Assembly (NCBI GenBank): GCA_014898425.1
Contig: RCSZ01000014.1
Coordinates: 1,612,001-1,676,000, forward strand
Direction: 5' to 3'
DNA from: Botryotinia globosa
Taxonomy: Eukaryota; Ascomycota; Leotiomycetes; Helotiales; Sclerotiniaceae
Length of the DNA stretch: 64,000 bases
The notes beneath the pieces are model-generated. The model was not told where the DNA came from. It did no database searches and worked only from the letters and a program-made list of their open reading frames with translations. Below are positions 20,702-34,430 of this stretch, piece by piece (the first letter of the stretch is position 1; every line of letters begins with the position of its first letter). A program made the position numbers and the translations under genes.

Positions 20702-23700
20702 TAGTAATAATAGTAGTAGTAATAGTATTTATTAACATCAATTAAATTAGCTTAAGACTGACCCTAGGAATCTCCTGAGGGATATAGGGATATACTAAAT
20801 TATAGATTTTTTTAATACCTTAGAAAATAATTTATATATATAAAAATTAGGTTCTATTTGAATAACTTTTCTTTTATTAATTGGAATAAAATTAATAATA
20901 TTTCAGAATTTCGAAGAATTAAATATAATTCTTTAGAAATAAATAAATATTATATTATAAAGGTATACATTTATAAAACATATTAATATCAAATAGAACT
21001 TCTATTATATTTTTTAATTGTTATTTAAATTAAATAAAGAAAAAGTAAGATTTGATTGAGAAAAAAAATATTAAAAAAAAATTAAAAAGAGAAAAAGAAG
21101 TAATTGAATATTCTTAATAGAAATAGATATTGATATAAATTAAGTGATTCTGAAGAATTTAATCAATATTAGTAATTATAATATTAAAAACAAAAAGTAA
21201 TTAAAACCTTTTATTATTAATAAGGATAGAAGTAAAAGTAATTATTTAGATTATTTTTTGAATTGAATTAATAATTTATAATATAATATTAAATATTTAG
21301 AAGTTTTTTAATAATTGTAGAAATATTTTAAGTTAGTGTTTTAATATTAAAACTTTTTATAATATTATATAAAATCTTTATATTCTATATATATAATTAA
21401 AATATAATATAATATTTTTTTTAATAAATTCAATTTTGAAAAAAATTTAAATATATAAACAAGATTCTATTTATTATAAATATCTGAAAAAAAAAGTTTA
21501 TTATTTTTTTTATTAAAATTATTTTATTTGATTGTAAAGTTTTTTAATAATAGTTTTTATTTTATTGATAATAAATATTGAAATAGATTCTAGATTTCAA
21601 ATGGATTTGTAGATTTTAAGATTAATGAGTTTATTAATAGTTTTGTTCTCTTTAATATTTATATATTTAAAGAATTAATGAATTTTGATATTAAAGATTT
21701 ATATAATATTTTGATAAATATAGAGAGCTTATTAAAAGAAATCGAATATATTCTTATATAAATATTAAATTATTGAAATATTATTAATATAAAATTATAA
21801 AATTATAAATATTATTTGTTAAATAAAGAGATCCTTAAAAAATATTTGAGATTTATATAAATCTCAATTACTTTTAAATCGAAAATATATAAAGTATTGT
21901 TAATCGAATTTAAGCTAATAGTGATTTATTTTTTATTTTCAAATATTATGTATTTATATTTAATAAGCTTTTTTTTATTAATAATTTGTTTAGAATTGTT
22001 TAAAAAGATTAAAACCTTATTAAAAAGAAGATAAGATTATTATTCTTTGAAATTAATAGTTATTATTTTTTTGTTAATATTTTTTATTAGATTTGTTTAA
22101 TATTTTAAACAGAAATATAAAAATTATAGTGTAAAATATATAATACTAAAAAGGATTATTTCTAAACATTGAATTTTGATTTTAGGTTTTTATTATTAAC
22201 TAATATTTTTATTTTTAATAATAAATAAAGATATAATTTAATAGATTATAGAATAAAAGGTATCTATTGATTGAATATATATAGCAAAATAAAGTTTAGT
22301 TTTGTTTAATATTGTATTAATAAATAAAATATTTGTATTTCTAAAAATAATAGTTATTAGAATAATCTTTCAAATTGAAAATATATTTTTGAATATTAAA
22401 GCAAATATTTATTTTAATAGATTGATATATTAATTTATTCGAAAAAAAATAGTAAGATTATAGATAATATATTAGATATAAAATAGTTTCGTTTTATTAT
22501 CGAATTATGTTTTGATTTTATATTTAAAAAAAAGAATGATATAGATAATAATAGTTTAATATAGAATTGAAATTAAAAAGTTATTAATTATCTTTATAAA
22601 ACTATAAATATAATATATTATTATTTAAGTTTTAATAGTCTTTATAATAATATATTTTTTAAAGAAAAGTCTTTTATCAAATCAAATTCCGAATTATTTT
22701 AGAATAGATTATACTTCATTTTTGGCTATAATAATTGATATAATAATAAGCTTTTTATTGATAATATAAAAGGAAGTGTAATTTCTTCTTTTTTTAGTAA
22801 AATAAATCATTTCGAATTTCTTGAGAATAAAAGTAATCTTATTATTATTGTTTTATTTAAGAATCTTTTCTATATTATTCATCAAAACAAGGATATTAGA
22901 ATTTAGAAATTAGAAAGCTTGATACAAACAAAGGTTGTCAATATATTCGAAATATAGTTTTGTATTTTACAATATAAATTCAACTAAATATAGTATATAT
23001 AAAATTGAGAAAAAGAAGGAGTTTTAAGGTATTCTATATATAATTCTATAATTAAATATAATCGAATTTTCTAAACGGATTTGAATATACTAATTAATAA
23101 AAAAGAATTCAATTAGCTTTAAAAGGGCTAGAGGCTAGCTTTATCAAATCATTCTTTTCAATAATCTTTATTTTAGGAATATATTAAAAGCGTTTTGAAT
23201 ATTTATAGTGATTATAATGATTTCCAATCCTTGGAAAAAAATAATTTCTATATTATATATAAAATAAATAATCAGATTTATAGTAATTCTTTTAGAGAGA
23301 ATCTCTTTGTATTATAAGCTAAGAATATTATTAATTAATATAATTTATATTGAACAATAGATTATAATTCTTTTCAAATCTTTTGAGATACAAAGAATAA
23401 ATATAGTTAATTATTAGAAATAAATAAAGGATTTGTTTTTCTTATTAATCTTAAATAATATAACTATTTTAATAAGTTTCCAAATTTATAGAATATAACT
23501 GAATATTAAATATTAATTATAAAGTTTATATAAAATACTATTGATTATTAATTAATAGATTTTGAATATTCATATTATAATACAATTGATATTTAATAAG
23601 ATATTAAGAATTTCAATAATATCATATTCAATTTTTTTTATTGAAATAAATTGAAACTACTTATAATCTTTAATTTATTTCAATTTTCAAAGGGATTATA

Positions 23701-26700
23701 TTTAAGATTATTAAAAATATTAAAGCAATTGAAAATCTTTTTATATAAAACCTTAATCTTTTTTATAATATCTTTAATAAGATTTCTATCAATATATAAT
23801 GAGAGCGATTTTAAACTAAACCTTAATTTATATCAATTAATAATCTTATAAAAAAATTTATTATTTTTGATTTTATTTATAATATTTTTTTAATATTTGT
23901 ATTTTGTTTGTTGAATTATTCTATGAAAAATTCAAATAATTTGAGAAATATTTTTATCTAAAATATTATATCTATAAAGATAATTTTGATATACCTTTTT
24001 ATATTTAAGGATTTATTACAATATAACTTTATTATTTTTTTAATTAGATTTATTAATTATATAAATAATGATATTCATTATTAATATAAAATGAGTTATA
24101 TACACATTGATTATTATTTCATTTATAAAAAAAAGGAGATTTGAAAAACAAGTTATATCAATATATATTAGATTAAAGAGTTTTTTTAATTCTATTTTCA
24201 GAATTCTATAATAATATTATTCTAATAAGATTATATTCTATTCTAAAATAATAATAATTTATATTTTATAATCTGAGTTATTATATATATCTTTTTTGAT
24301 AATAATCCTAATAAAAAGAATATTCGGAAAAATGAGATTAATAATATAATCAATTTTATATGTAAAATGACTAAGAATATTAATAAAATCTATATTATTA
24401 TTATTAGATTAGTATACTAAATTCAAGCTCTTATATTTAGATTATATTTTTGATTTAAATATATAATATTAAATATTGAAATTGTTCCTTATTAAATATC
24501 GAAATAATAGAATCAAATAAAATATATAATCTATTATTTTATTATTGTTTGATTGGTAATATAAATTAAATATAGTATTTCTATTTATATCAATCTAAAA
24601 AAGGTTTCTACTATATATAAAACAATATTATTATATATATAGCCTAGTGTTTATATATATATATATTATAATCTGAAAGTAATCTAACTTTTTAGAATTT
24701 CTAAGATTCTGGAAATCCATTGAAATATAATAATTATAATTTAAATAGTTTTGTATTTGTATATTGATAATTATTTAAAGTTTTTGAATATAAATAATAT
24801 TGATTTATTATATATCAAAGATTACAAAAATTATTATATATATACAAAAATACTTTTATTGATATTAGTTTAATAGATTTCAAGATTATATTATTAAATT
24901 TATTAATTATAAATTTCATTACAAAATTTATTATATTATATTAATATTAACAAAATATATTTTTGGAATTAAATATATTAAATTTATTAAGACTTTATAT
25001 ATAACAAAGAATATCCTTATTTTTTCCTCTATTTGTTTTTAAATATAATCTGAAGGCTTTTATTCGAGAAAGAATAAATATCTAGATTATAATTATAAAA
25101 GCTTATATCTCATTCCAAATTAGAATTTAATTAATAATAGGGATAGATCCAATCTGTTTATATTAAATTATAATAATACTATATTTATATTTATTAATAG
25201 ATTTTGTAATTATAGGAGTATTAGATATTTTTGTTTTAAGGATTTCAATAAATATATTAATTATTTTGTATTAAATTTCCTTTATTTTTTAAATAATCTT
25301 AACTTTATTTTTAATAGAGAGTATTATAATGCTATTTTTATATTGAAGGATAGTAGAGTATTTGTTATATTCAATTTCAAATGGGTGATAATAATTGATA
25401 TATTTGGATAGTATTGTGTAATTAGTATTTGCTGATTCTTTATATATATTTGTTTAATGATTATAATAGATGTAAAAGAGGAATTGGATATATCTGAAAA
25501 GAAAGCAATATCTTTAGTAATCTGGGTTATATTGGATTATAATATACTTTTTCTTAATTAGTCTAAAAGAATTATTAATATTAAAAAAAATGAAGGAGTA
25601 GATTATTTTAATAAATAAAATATTTTAGATAATTCTATCAAAATATTTATTAATTTTATAATTAAAGAATTTAATAATAACTAAATACTTTTTTATTTAT
25701 ATAAAGATTTTATTAAAAATGAAAACTTTATTTATTATAATTATTTTATTATTTAGATTTATAAAGGAAATAGGGATTTTTGTAATTATATAATTATACC
25801 AAATCTTTGGAATAATTAGAAATATAATATTTAGTATTTATAATATTTTTTATCGATTATATATTTATTATAAAACAAATTACAAATATTATTAGATATA
25901 GAGATAATAATCTAGTCTATAATTATAAACAAGATTATCAAGATATCAACTAAAAAGAAACTTTCAATAATTTCTATAAAATATTATTAAAAAGTAAAGA
26001 TTAAAAATTGATTGAATAAAGCCAAGGGTTTATATTTAGTAAACAATTTTCAATCTTAATATTAAATATAATTCGAAATAAAACTTTTTTCTAATATAAA
26101 ATTATAAAAGGTTTTCTCGAATTATATATTTCTAAATTTAAAAAATATATTATTTCTAATATCATTTATATTATTGAATTTGATTACTTCTATAAAAATC
26201 TTAAAACTAATAATAAATATAATATAAATAAAAGATTGGGTATAAATATCGAAAAATATAAAGAAAGCAATAATATTAATAAAGATAATAATAATTACAA
26301 AATTAATTATAGAATTAATGAATTCCTTTACAAAAACTATATTAAGTATATTTATATAAAATATTATAAAGATATCAAATAATATTACAAAATTTGTAAT
26401 AATTATATATTTGCTTTTTATATTATACTCAAAAATATCAAATTATTTTTTGATAATATTTAATACATTCGAAATAATATTTTAATTATAATGATTAATT
26501 TTGAAAAAAAAATTATTTGAATATTTATTATATTTTTCTTTTTTTTAATTATATAAAATTAATTAAAATTAAATAAAGATTATAAATCTAATAAATATAT
26601 AAACCTAAGATTTAATAGTTGCAAGAGATAATCCAAAATTATAAACTTATTATTCAATAATATTATTACAAAAATAATTGTTGAATTAAATAAAAGAGTT

Positions 26701-26783
26701 TATAAAGAATATAGAAAGTTAATTTTATATAATAAAATCGAAAATATAAAGATACCTCGATTTTGGGATGTTGTGTCGATCTG
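20702..26783 (+). mobile_element. R1 repeat, full-length copy 1 (about 6.1 kb)
   Basis: Starts with a degenerate (TAG/TAA)n run and TATTTATTAACATC and ends CGATTTTGGGATG then TTGTGTCGATCTG. It is collinear throughout with the copies at 45598 and 55470. Differences are mostly C/T and G/A, which is RIP. Plus-strand reading frames are conserved between copies: a segment at about 23651-23850 (FQFSKGLYLRLLKILKQLK) and one at about 25198-25410 (RYFCFKDFNKYINYF, ending KWVIIIDIFG), both interrupted elsewhere by stops explained by CAA/CAG/TGG mutation. No reverse transcriptase, integrase or transposase motif could be recognised, and the two ends are not inverted repeats of each other. Class unknown. 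Confidence 0.85.
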
Positions 26784-28876
26784 TATCCTTATTATCAATC
26801 TTGAATAATATAATAATCTAGATAAATTTTTAAATATGTAAAAAGAAATTGAATATGATATAATAATTATAATTTTTTTAATAATATATTTAATTATTGA
26901 TGAATATATTTTGAATATATATATTATAATACATCTTATTTTTAATGAAATATTCAAAACTCTAATTATATTATATCCGATTTCTTTGATTGAAATTAAT
27001 AATAATCATTCTAAAATACTCAATTTATTTTAATTTTCAAATGGATTTAACTCAAGATTATTCATAATAATAAAATAAATAAAAGTTTCTCTTTATACAA
27101 CCTCAATTTTCTTTATAATATTTTTAATAAAAGTATTATTAATATATAGAAACAGTAACTTTAAATTGGTTTTCAGTTTATATCAATTAATAATTCTAAA
27201 GAATGTTTTGTTATTTTTAATATTATTTAAAATATTTTTCTAATCATTAGATTTTATTTGATATATTATAATATAAAAACTTAAATTATAAATAAGATTT
27301 TCTTTTCATAATTACATTTGTAGAAATGATTTTCATAGATCTTTTTATATGTAAAGATTTACCAAAATATTGTTTTTCTATTATTATAATTAGGTTTAAT
27401 AATTATATATAGAATAGAATCTACGGTAAATTACTCTCACGCTACTAAAAATCTAATAAATTACTCTTATACCATGAAAATTGATATCTTTTTACTTTCG
27501 TATTATTTAGATTCTAATAAAAAGAAGCTAGATTCTATAATAGATTCTAATCTTATATATATAAATTCTATAGATTCTATTATTTTATTATAGATTCTAT
27601 TACTATGATTTTATTATTTTATTATAGGTTCTATTACTATAGATTCCATAATTTTATTAATAATATTTAAAAAATTTATTCTTTACTTTTAAATTCTAAT
27701 ATATTTTTGATTCTTTTTGAAAAAAAGAAAGAAAAAAAGAAAAAAAGAAAGAGCAATAGGAAGTATAGAATTTATAATGAAAGTGTGAAATCTATAATAT
27801 GAGTATAAAATCTATACTAATATAGTAGAATTTATAATAATACAAGAAAACTTATAATTATGTTTATTTATTGAATATTATATTTAAAATCCTAGAATCT
27901 ATATATGTATAAGTGAAATCTATTATAGAATCTAGTTTCTTTTGATTAAAATCTGAATAATATGAAAATAAAAAGATATCAATTTTAATGGCATGAGAAT
28001 AATTTATTAAGGTTTCAATGGTATCAGAATAGTTTACCGTAAAATCTATTATCATAATAAAATTAATTATATAGATTTCAATGATTCTCTTATTAATTAA
28101 ATAAATCAATAAATAAAAAATATCAATTTATATTAAATCCAAAGGTTTATTTAATTCTAATTCTAGAATTCTATACTAATATTATTTCAATAAAATTATA
28201 TTTTATGTCAAAATAATAACAATTGAGATTTTGTAATTTGAATTACTATATATATCTTTTCTAATAACAATATTAATAAATAGAATATTGAAAAAATAAA
28301 ATCAATAATATAACTTGCTTTATAGATAGAATCATTAGGAATATTAATAAAATCTATATTGTTATTACAAAGTTAGTAAACAAACTTTGTATTCTTATAT
28401 CTTGATTATATTTTTAATTCAAAAATATGATATTAAATATTGAAATGATTTTTAATCAAATGATATATCAAAAGAACAAAATAAAAGATATAGTCTATTA
28501 TTTTATTTCTGTTTAGTTGATAATATCAATTAAGAATTATATTATTATTTATATCAATCCGAAAAAGATTTTGATTATAAATAAATTAATATTATTATAT
28601 ATAAAGACTAATACTTTTATATATATATTATAATCTAAGATTAACTAGATTCCTTAAAATTTATGAAATCCTAAAAATCAATTAAAATACAATAATCATA
28701 ATCCGAATAGTTTTGTAGTTATAAATTTATATTTATTTAAAATGCTTAAATAAATAAAATATTGATTTATTAAAGATTAAAAATATAAGAATTATTCTAT
28801 ATATAGAAATACTTTTATTAATATGAACTCAACAAACTTGAAGATTATATTATCAAATCAATTAAATATAAATTTT
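26784..28876 (+). mobile_element. Partial R1 copy abutting copy 1, split by MITE I
   Basis: Begins directly after the end of copy 1 and matches internal R1 sequence from about 23440 to 24920 of copy 1. It is interrupted by MITE I (27424-28039) and is replaced at 28877 by a different repeat. Confidence 0.75.
27424..28039. mobile_element. Long-TIR MITE, family I copy 1
   Basis: Arms of about 130-190 bp: CGGTAAATTACTCTCACGC, then AATTGATATCTTTTTACTTT and GATTCTAATAAAAAGAAGC; the right side repeats these inverted and ends AGTTTACCG. Flanked by TA on both sides. Second copy at 40285-40831. No coding capacity. Confidence 0.9.
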
Positions 28877-29400
28877 ATGTAAGAACCATACGCAAGGTAA
28901 CAACTAATACCAATATAAATATAGATATATTATAAGACTTTTTATTAATCTTTCCAAAACCTCTTTTTGAAGTTACATTTATATATATATATAAGAATTC
29001 ATTATTTTGGTTTAATAATTAGTTCGATACTAAATCAATTAATATTTATAATATAACTTTCCTTCTTATGTTTTTCATCCTTGAAAGTTCTTTAAAATTA
29101 GTTGATAAATCATTTTAAATTTTTCAAAAACTTTTTAAAGTTATTTCAAAATCTCTTCGAAAGTTTTTAAGAGTTATTCGATAATTAATCTCCTTGTATT
29201 TCTTGAAAACTTTAAAAATCATTCAATAACTAATCTTTTTGTATTCTTTAAAAGCCTTGAAAATTATTCAATAATCAATTGCTATTGAATCGATCTCCTT
29301 TTTTAAATCTTATTAAATTTTATAGTAAAGCTTAATTATATATTATCTATATTCTGATTTTATAAATTTTAATTTCTTCATAACCTTTCATCTAAAAGTA
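28877..29400. repeat. Dispersed repeat, family H, copy 1 (LTR-like)
   Basis: Shares ordered blocks with 33030-33230 and 55260-55440: CTTTTTGAAG, (AT)n, GTTATTTCGGTTTAATGATT, ACGCTAAACCAATT and a T-rich tail. The end of an inverted copy is at 45546-45597. Length and promoter-like TATATA stretch suit a solo LTR, unproven. Confidence 0.55.
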
Positions 29401-30650
29401 TATTATAATATAAAAATATCTAATATTAATCCAAAATCTGAAATTCAAAAGTTCATTTATAATTTGAAATTTGAAACTTGAAATCTTTAAAAAAATTGAG
29501 ATTCGAAAAAAAAACGATTTGCTTTTAATAAGATAATAATTTGTAATTGATAATAAAATTTTGCCTGTTTTTTTTTTCAATTTTTGTTTCTGAAAACTAT
29601 TCATTTTTTAAAAGTATATAAAATTATTAAAATCTAAAACTTTCAAAAATTCTGAAATCTCTGAAAATTATAAAAATCTTAGAAAAAGTTTGATAATATT
29701 TCATTGATATATAATATTCAAAATTTGAAAATTCTGAAAATAATAAATTATATAAATTAACCAAACTAATACTCTTAAAATTTGAAAACATGGAATTTTT
29801 AAGATTCAAAAAAAAATCAATTTGTTTTCCATAAACTAATAAGTGATATTCAATAATAAGATTATTATTTTTAAATCTAAAACTCTAAAAATTTAATAAT
29901 TCGAAAAAGAAAAAGAAAATTAATTCGTTTTTTAAATGAAATAATAGTTTATATTTGATAAAATTAAAAAATAAATTTCGACTTTCACTTTTGAAAATAT
30001 ATAAAATCTATAATATTAACATATAATAATATTAAATCATAATAATATTTTATTAATATATAGTTTTTGAAATATTAAAATTTCGAAAAACTCGAAAAAG
30101 AATCGATTCTTTTTTAATGAAATAATAATTCATTTTTAATGATAAAAATTTGTTTTTCTTTTTCAGTTTTCAATTTTGAAAATATATCGAATCTGTATTT
30201 AATGAAACATAATAATGTTTTACTAACATATAATATTCGAAATTTGGGCAATTTGGAAAATTAAAAAATTGGATAATACCTAAAATCTAAAAATCTCAAA
30301 AATTCAAAACATTTAAAAGATTTAAAGATTTAAAAAATGCCCGAAATATAAAATTCTAAAAGTTTCAAAAATTTAAAAGTTTCAAAAATTTAAAAGATTT
30401 CAAATGTTTGAAAGATTAGAAAATATTTGAGATATAGAATTTCGAAAATCATTTGAAAATACGAAACTCTACTAACTTTTTATTAGATTTTCGAAACTTA
30501 AAAGAAGTTCTGAAAATTTGAAAGATTTGAAAGATACTAAAGAAATCTGAAAATCCTAAGTATAATTTGAGAGTTCTAAAAATTCTGAAATTCTAAAAAT
30601 CTTGAAAATTGCAAAATTTCATTAGTTTTTTGTTAGGTTTTTGAAATCTA
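29401..30650. repeat. Low-complexity AAAATTTGAAA / AAAATTCTGAAA stretch
   Basis: A long run of loosely repeated 8-12-base units such as AAATTTGAAAGATTT and AATTCTGAAA. No gene; the open frames seen on the minus strand are repeat by-products. Confidence 0.6.
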
Positions 30651-31560
30651 AAGAAACAAGCTTTTTTCGGCCCTTTGGGGCTAAAAATAACAACAGGCTT
30701 GCTAACACTCTCTATAATTATTTTTCATACCCCTCAAAACCTACATTTATATTTATACTATATAGCTTTTGGAATTCTAAAAAAAAATAAGATCTATATT
30801 TTATATTTTCTATTAAAATAGGAAATTTGAAACTATTTAGAGATTATAAGCTTTTGAGGTGGTGGTCTATGCACCGATCTAGGTGAGGTATATTCAATAT
30901 AAGAATAAGAATAAGAATAAGAATAAGAATAAGAATAAGAATAAGAATAAGAATAAGAATAAGAATAAGAATAAGAATAAGAATAAGAATAAGAATAAGA
31001 ATAAGAATAAGAATAAGAATAATAATAATAAGAATAATAATAATAATAATAATAATAATATTTATTAACCTCCAGCTTTTAGGTCATATAAAAGTATTAA
31101 AGATATAATTAAACTTGAAACCTTAAAACTTTAAAACCTTAAAACCTTAAAACCTTATAAATCTTATAATTCTTTTTCTAATTCTTTTTCTAATTCTTTT
31201 TCTAATTCTTTTTCTAATTCTTTTTCTAATTCTTTTTCTAATTCTTTTTCTAATTCTTTTTCTAATTCTTTTTCTAATTCCCTTTTTAATTCTCTTCTTT
31301 TATTTTTTTTCTAATTCTTTTTCTAATTCTTTTTCTAATTCCCTTTTTAATTCTCTTCTTTTATTTTTTTTCTAATTCTTTTTTATTCTTCTTTCCCATT
31401 CTTGTTCTAATTTTCTTTCTAAAAAAAATTTCTAATCTCTTTTATTCTATTTTCTTTTTTCTAATAAATCTAATAAATCTAATTCCCCTTTTCTTTTTAA
31501 TCCAACTCTCTTCTTTTCTTCTTTTTAATTCTTTTTTTCTTTTATTACAAATATCAAACC
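30651..31560. repeat. Family K repeat with microsatellite and minisatellite core
   Basis: A less AT-rich block (30660-30720, GGCCCTTTGGGGCT) and GAAACTATTTAGAGATTATAAGCTTTTGAGG (about 30829-30860) lead into (AATAAG)n at about 30900-31020, (AAT)n to 31060, then a 12-bp TAATTCTTTTTC array at about 31166-31276 and two copies of a roughly 63-bp higher-order unit to 31380. A related block lies at 43560-44050. Confidence 0.75.
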
Positions 31561-33239
31561 TTTAAACTAATCAGAAATATTGATTTAATTCTTCAAAATC
31601 TTCAAATCTTTAATTTTCTCAATTTATTCTTTAATCAATTATTTCGTTAATGAATAATAACTTATCAATATAAAAGTTATATTATTAAAAAACTTTCAAT
31701 TTATAATATTTTTTAATATTTTTCAATTTCATTTTATAAATTCTTTATTTTTGATTGATTGATTTTTAATTTTTTTTAATTTTTGATATTCCTATACAAA
31801 ACATCTGTACTTTTTCTCGACCAATTAGCTTCCAATTATAGACTATATTTTAAATCCTATGATCTAAAAATTTCCGAACCAAATCTGAACCAATTATAAT
31901 TGTATTATCAATTTTTTATCAAACTTTTTTCGAATTTTTTATTACAAAATCAATTAAATAATTGATATATTAATAACAACTTTTCTTCTTAATATAAAAA
32001 TAATATTATTCAAAAAATATAAATTCAAAAAATATAAAGATTTTAATCAATTTTATTTTATAGATTATTTATAATTATTATATTCATTAATAACATCTGA
32101 TTTATTTCAATCAATTTTCTAACCTTTGATATTCGCTGTATAGAGCATTTATACTTTTTCTCGATCAATCAGCTTTCAGTTATGAACCATGTTTTAAATC
32201 CTATATCTAAAGAAATTCCTAAAGATCCAAAAGATATCTAAAATCTGCAAATTCTAAAAATAATTTATTTGTATTCCTTTATCGAATAAAACAACTCTAA
32301 TGAAATACTATTTTGTTTTTTATTAATATATAAATTATTTAATATAATATCAGTTATTCACAATTAATTTTATTAATAAATTTGTGATTTGTAAAATAAT
32401 CAGTTAAATATCTTTTTAATTTAAAAAGTATTTAAAACATTAAGAAAGAACTCCATTTTTTTAATACATTTATCAAAGAAAAAAATTATTAATTCATGAA
32501 TATGATCATTTTAATACAAAGGATTTAAAATTCCAAAAGTAATCAATAATACAAAACTTCACTAATCTTCTATTAAATCCTCAAAATTAGAGAATCCAAA
32601 AAATTTGAAAAAAATTTGAGGTATAGAAATCTTTGAAATTGATTTTTTCAATGGAATCAATATTTATTAGTATTTTCTAAACATTATTTAAAATAAAATA
32701 TATTTTTTGAGCAGAGATTTTTTCAATATTCTTTTTTTCAATATTTAATTATTCATTTTCCAAAAAGTATTAATAATATATCGTGAAAGTACCTCATAAA
32801 CATTTTAAAAAATCTTGAATTATGAAAATATTTATATTTTTCAATTTTCTTTCAATTTAATATAATAAAATAAAGATTATTTTGATTTAAATAATATAAA
32901 TTATATATTAATAATATTTATAAATATATTATATTTTAATTTGAATGAAATCTTTAACAAAAAATGTAAAAAAAGCTTTTAAATTATTTTCGAAAACTAA
33001 TTGCTAATTCACTTTAATCAAAAAATAAAAAGAATTGCAAGAATCATATGCAAAATAATCATTAATATTAATATAAGTATAAATGTATTATTAAAATTTT
33101 CAATAATTTTTTCAAACCCTTTTTGAAGATATATATATAAAAGTTTGTTATTTCGGTTTAATGATTAGCCCAACGCTAAACCAATTACTGCCCGTAACAT
33201 TTTATTATGAAACTTAAATATTATATTAATATTAATAAA
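31561..33239. other. AT-rich unclassified DNA with a family H copy
   Basis: Contains an internal imperfect direct repeat (31790-31860 and 32130-32200, both reading about TTTTTCTCGATCAATTAGCTT then CATGTTTTAAATCCTAT) and a family H copy at about 33030-33230. No gene. Confidence 0.55.
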
Positions 33240-34430
33240 AAGTTCTTCTAATTTCCAAAGTATTTAATTCATTAAAAAATATTATAATTATAAAAATATG
33301 CAAAATCTTTATTTTTAAAAATTTAATGATTATATTAATTTTTTATGTCACATATTTTTTATTTTTTAAATAATGTTAAACTTTAATTTTAATAAAAATA
33401 AAAATATTATGAAATAGATTATAATAATTGATATATTAAAATAATATAATGTAATTGATGTTAATAAAGTCCATATATTTCTGTATTTTATTATTATAGT
33501 AAATATAAAGAGAGATTTGTTTACATTATATTGAAATGAAATATCTTTTTATCAAAATATAATTTTTTTTTAATATATTAAAAAAGATTATTGATATTGA
33601 AAGATATAAAAAAATAGGTTTAATAAATTAAATAATCTAAAGAATTCTATTTATATATTTATATATTTATTAATTTTATAAATGAAAGATTTAATATGAA
33701 TTAAATATAGTTTAATTTATATATATCTTTTATTAGTAATGAGAGCTTCATTTATTATTATTTTATTATATAAATTTATAAATTAAATAGAAACTTTCAT
33801 AATTATATAATTATATTAAATCTCAAAAATAATCAAAAATATAAGAATTAATATTTACAGAATATTTTATTAACTATATTGACTAAAAAATTAATTTTAA
33901 ATATTGTTATTATTGAAAAAAAATTTAATTGATAATTATGAATATTATATTTAAAATATTGATCAAAAAAAGATTCTTGAAAATTTCTATAAATCTTTAT
34001 TATAAAAAAAGTTTTATATTTCTTATATATAATGTTCGATTTTAATGTTATAAGAAAATTAAGATGGAACTTTTTTTCGATATAAAACTATAAAAGATCT
34101 TTTTAAATAATATTGAATAAAATTTATTAAATATTATATTATTTCTAGAGTTTTTGATGTTATGAGATTTTATTATCTTTATAAAAATGTTGAAATTGAT
34201 AATAAATACAATGAAAATTCTTTTCGAAAAAGAATTTATTAATAAAAACTATTATAATTATAAGGTCGATTACGAAGCCTATAAATTTCTTTATAAATCT
34301 TATATTAAAATATTATATAAAATATGACCAAAAGTTTAACTAAATTGATAAAATTTATAATAACTATATATTTATTTCTAATATTGTACTCAAAAATATC
34401 AATTTTTTTGTATAATAATATTATTAAATA
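33240..34430 (+). mobile_element. Partial R1 copy, plus orientation (3' half)
   Basis: Collinear with about 25150-26440 of copy 1, including the FLNN-type coding segment, with internal deletions and extra RIP. It meets an inverted R1 copy head to head near 34430. Confidence 0.65.

Noticed and set aside
30883..31068. 61-residue Lys-Asn repeat protein
   Set aside because: Translation of (AATAAG)n and (AAT)n.
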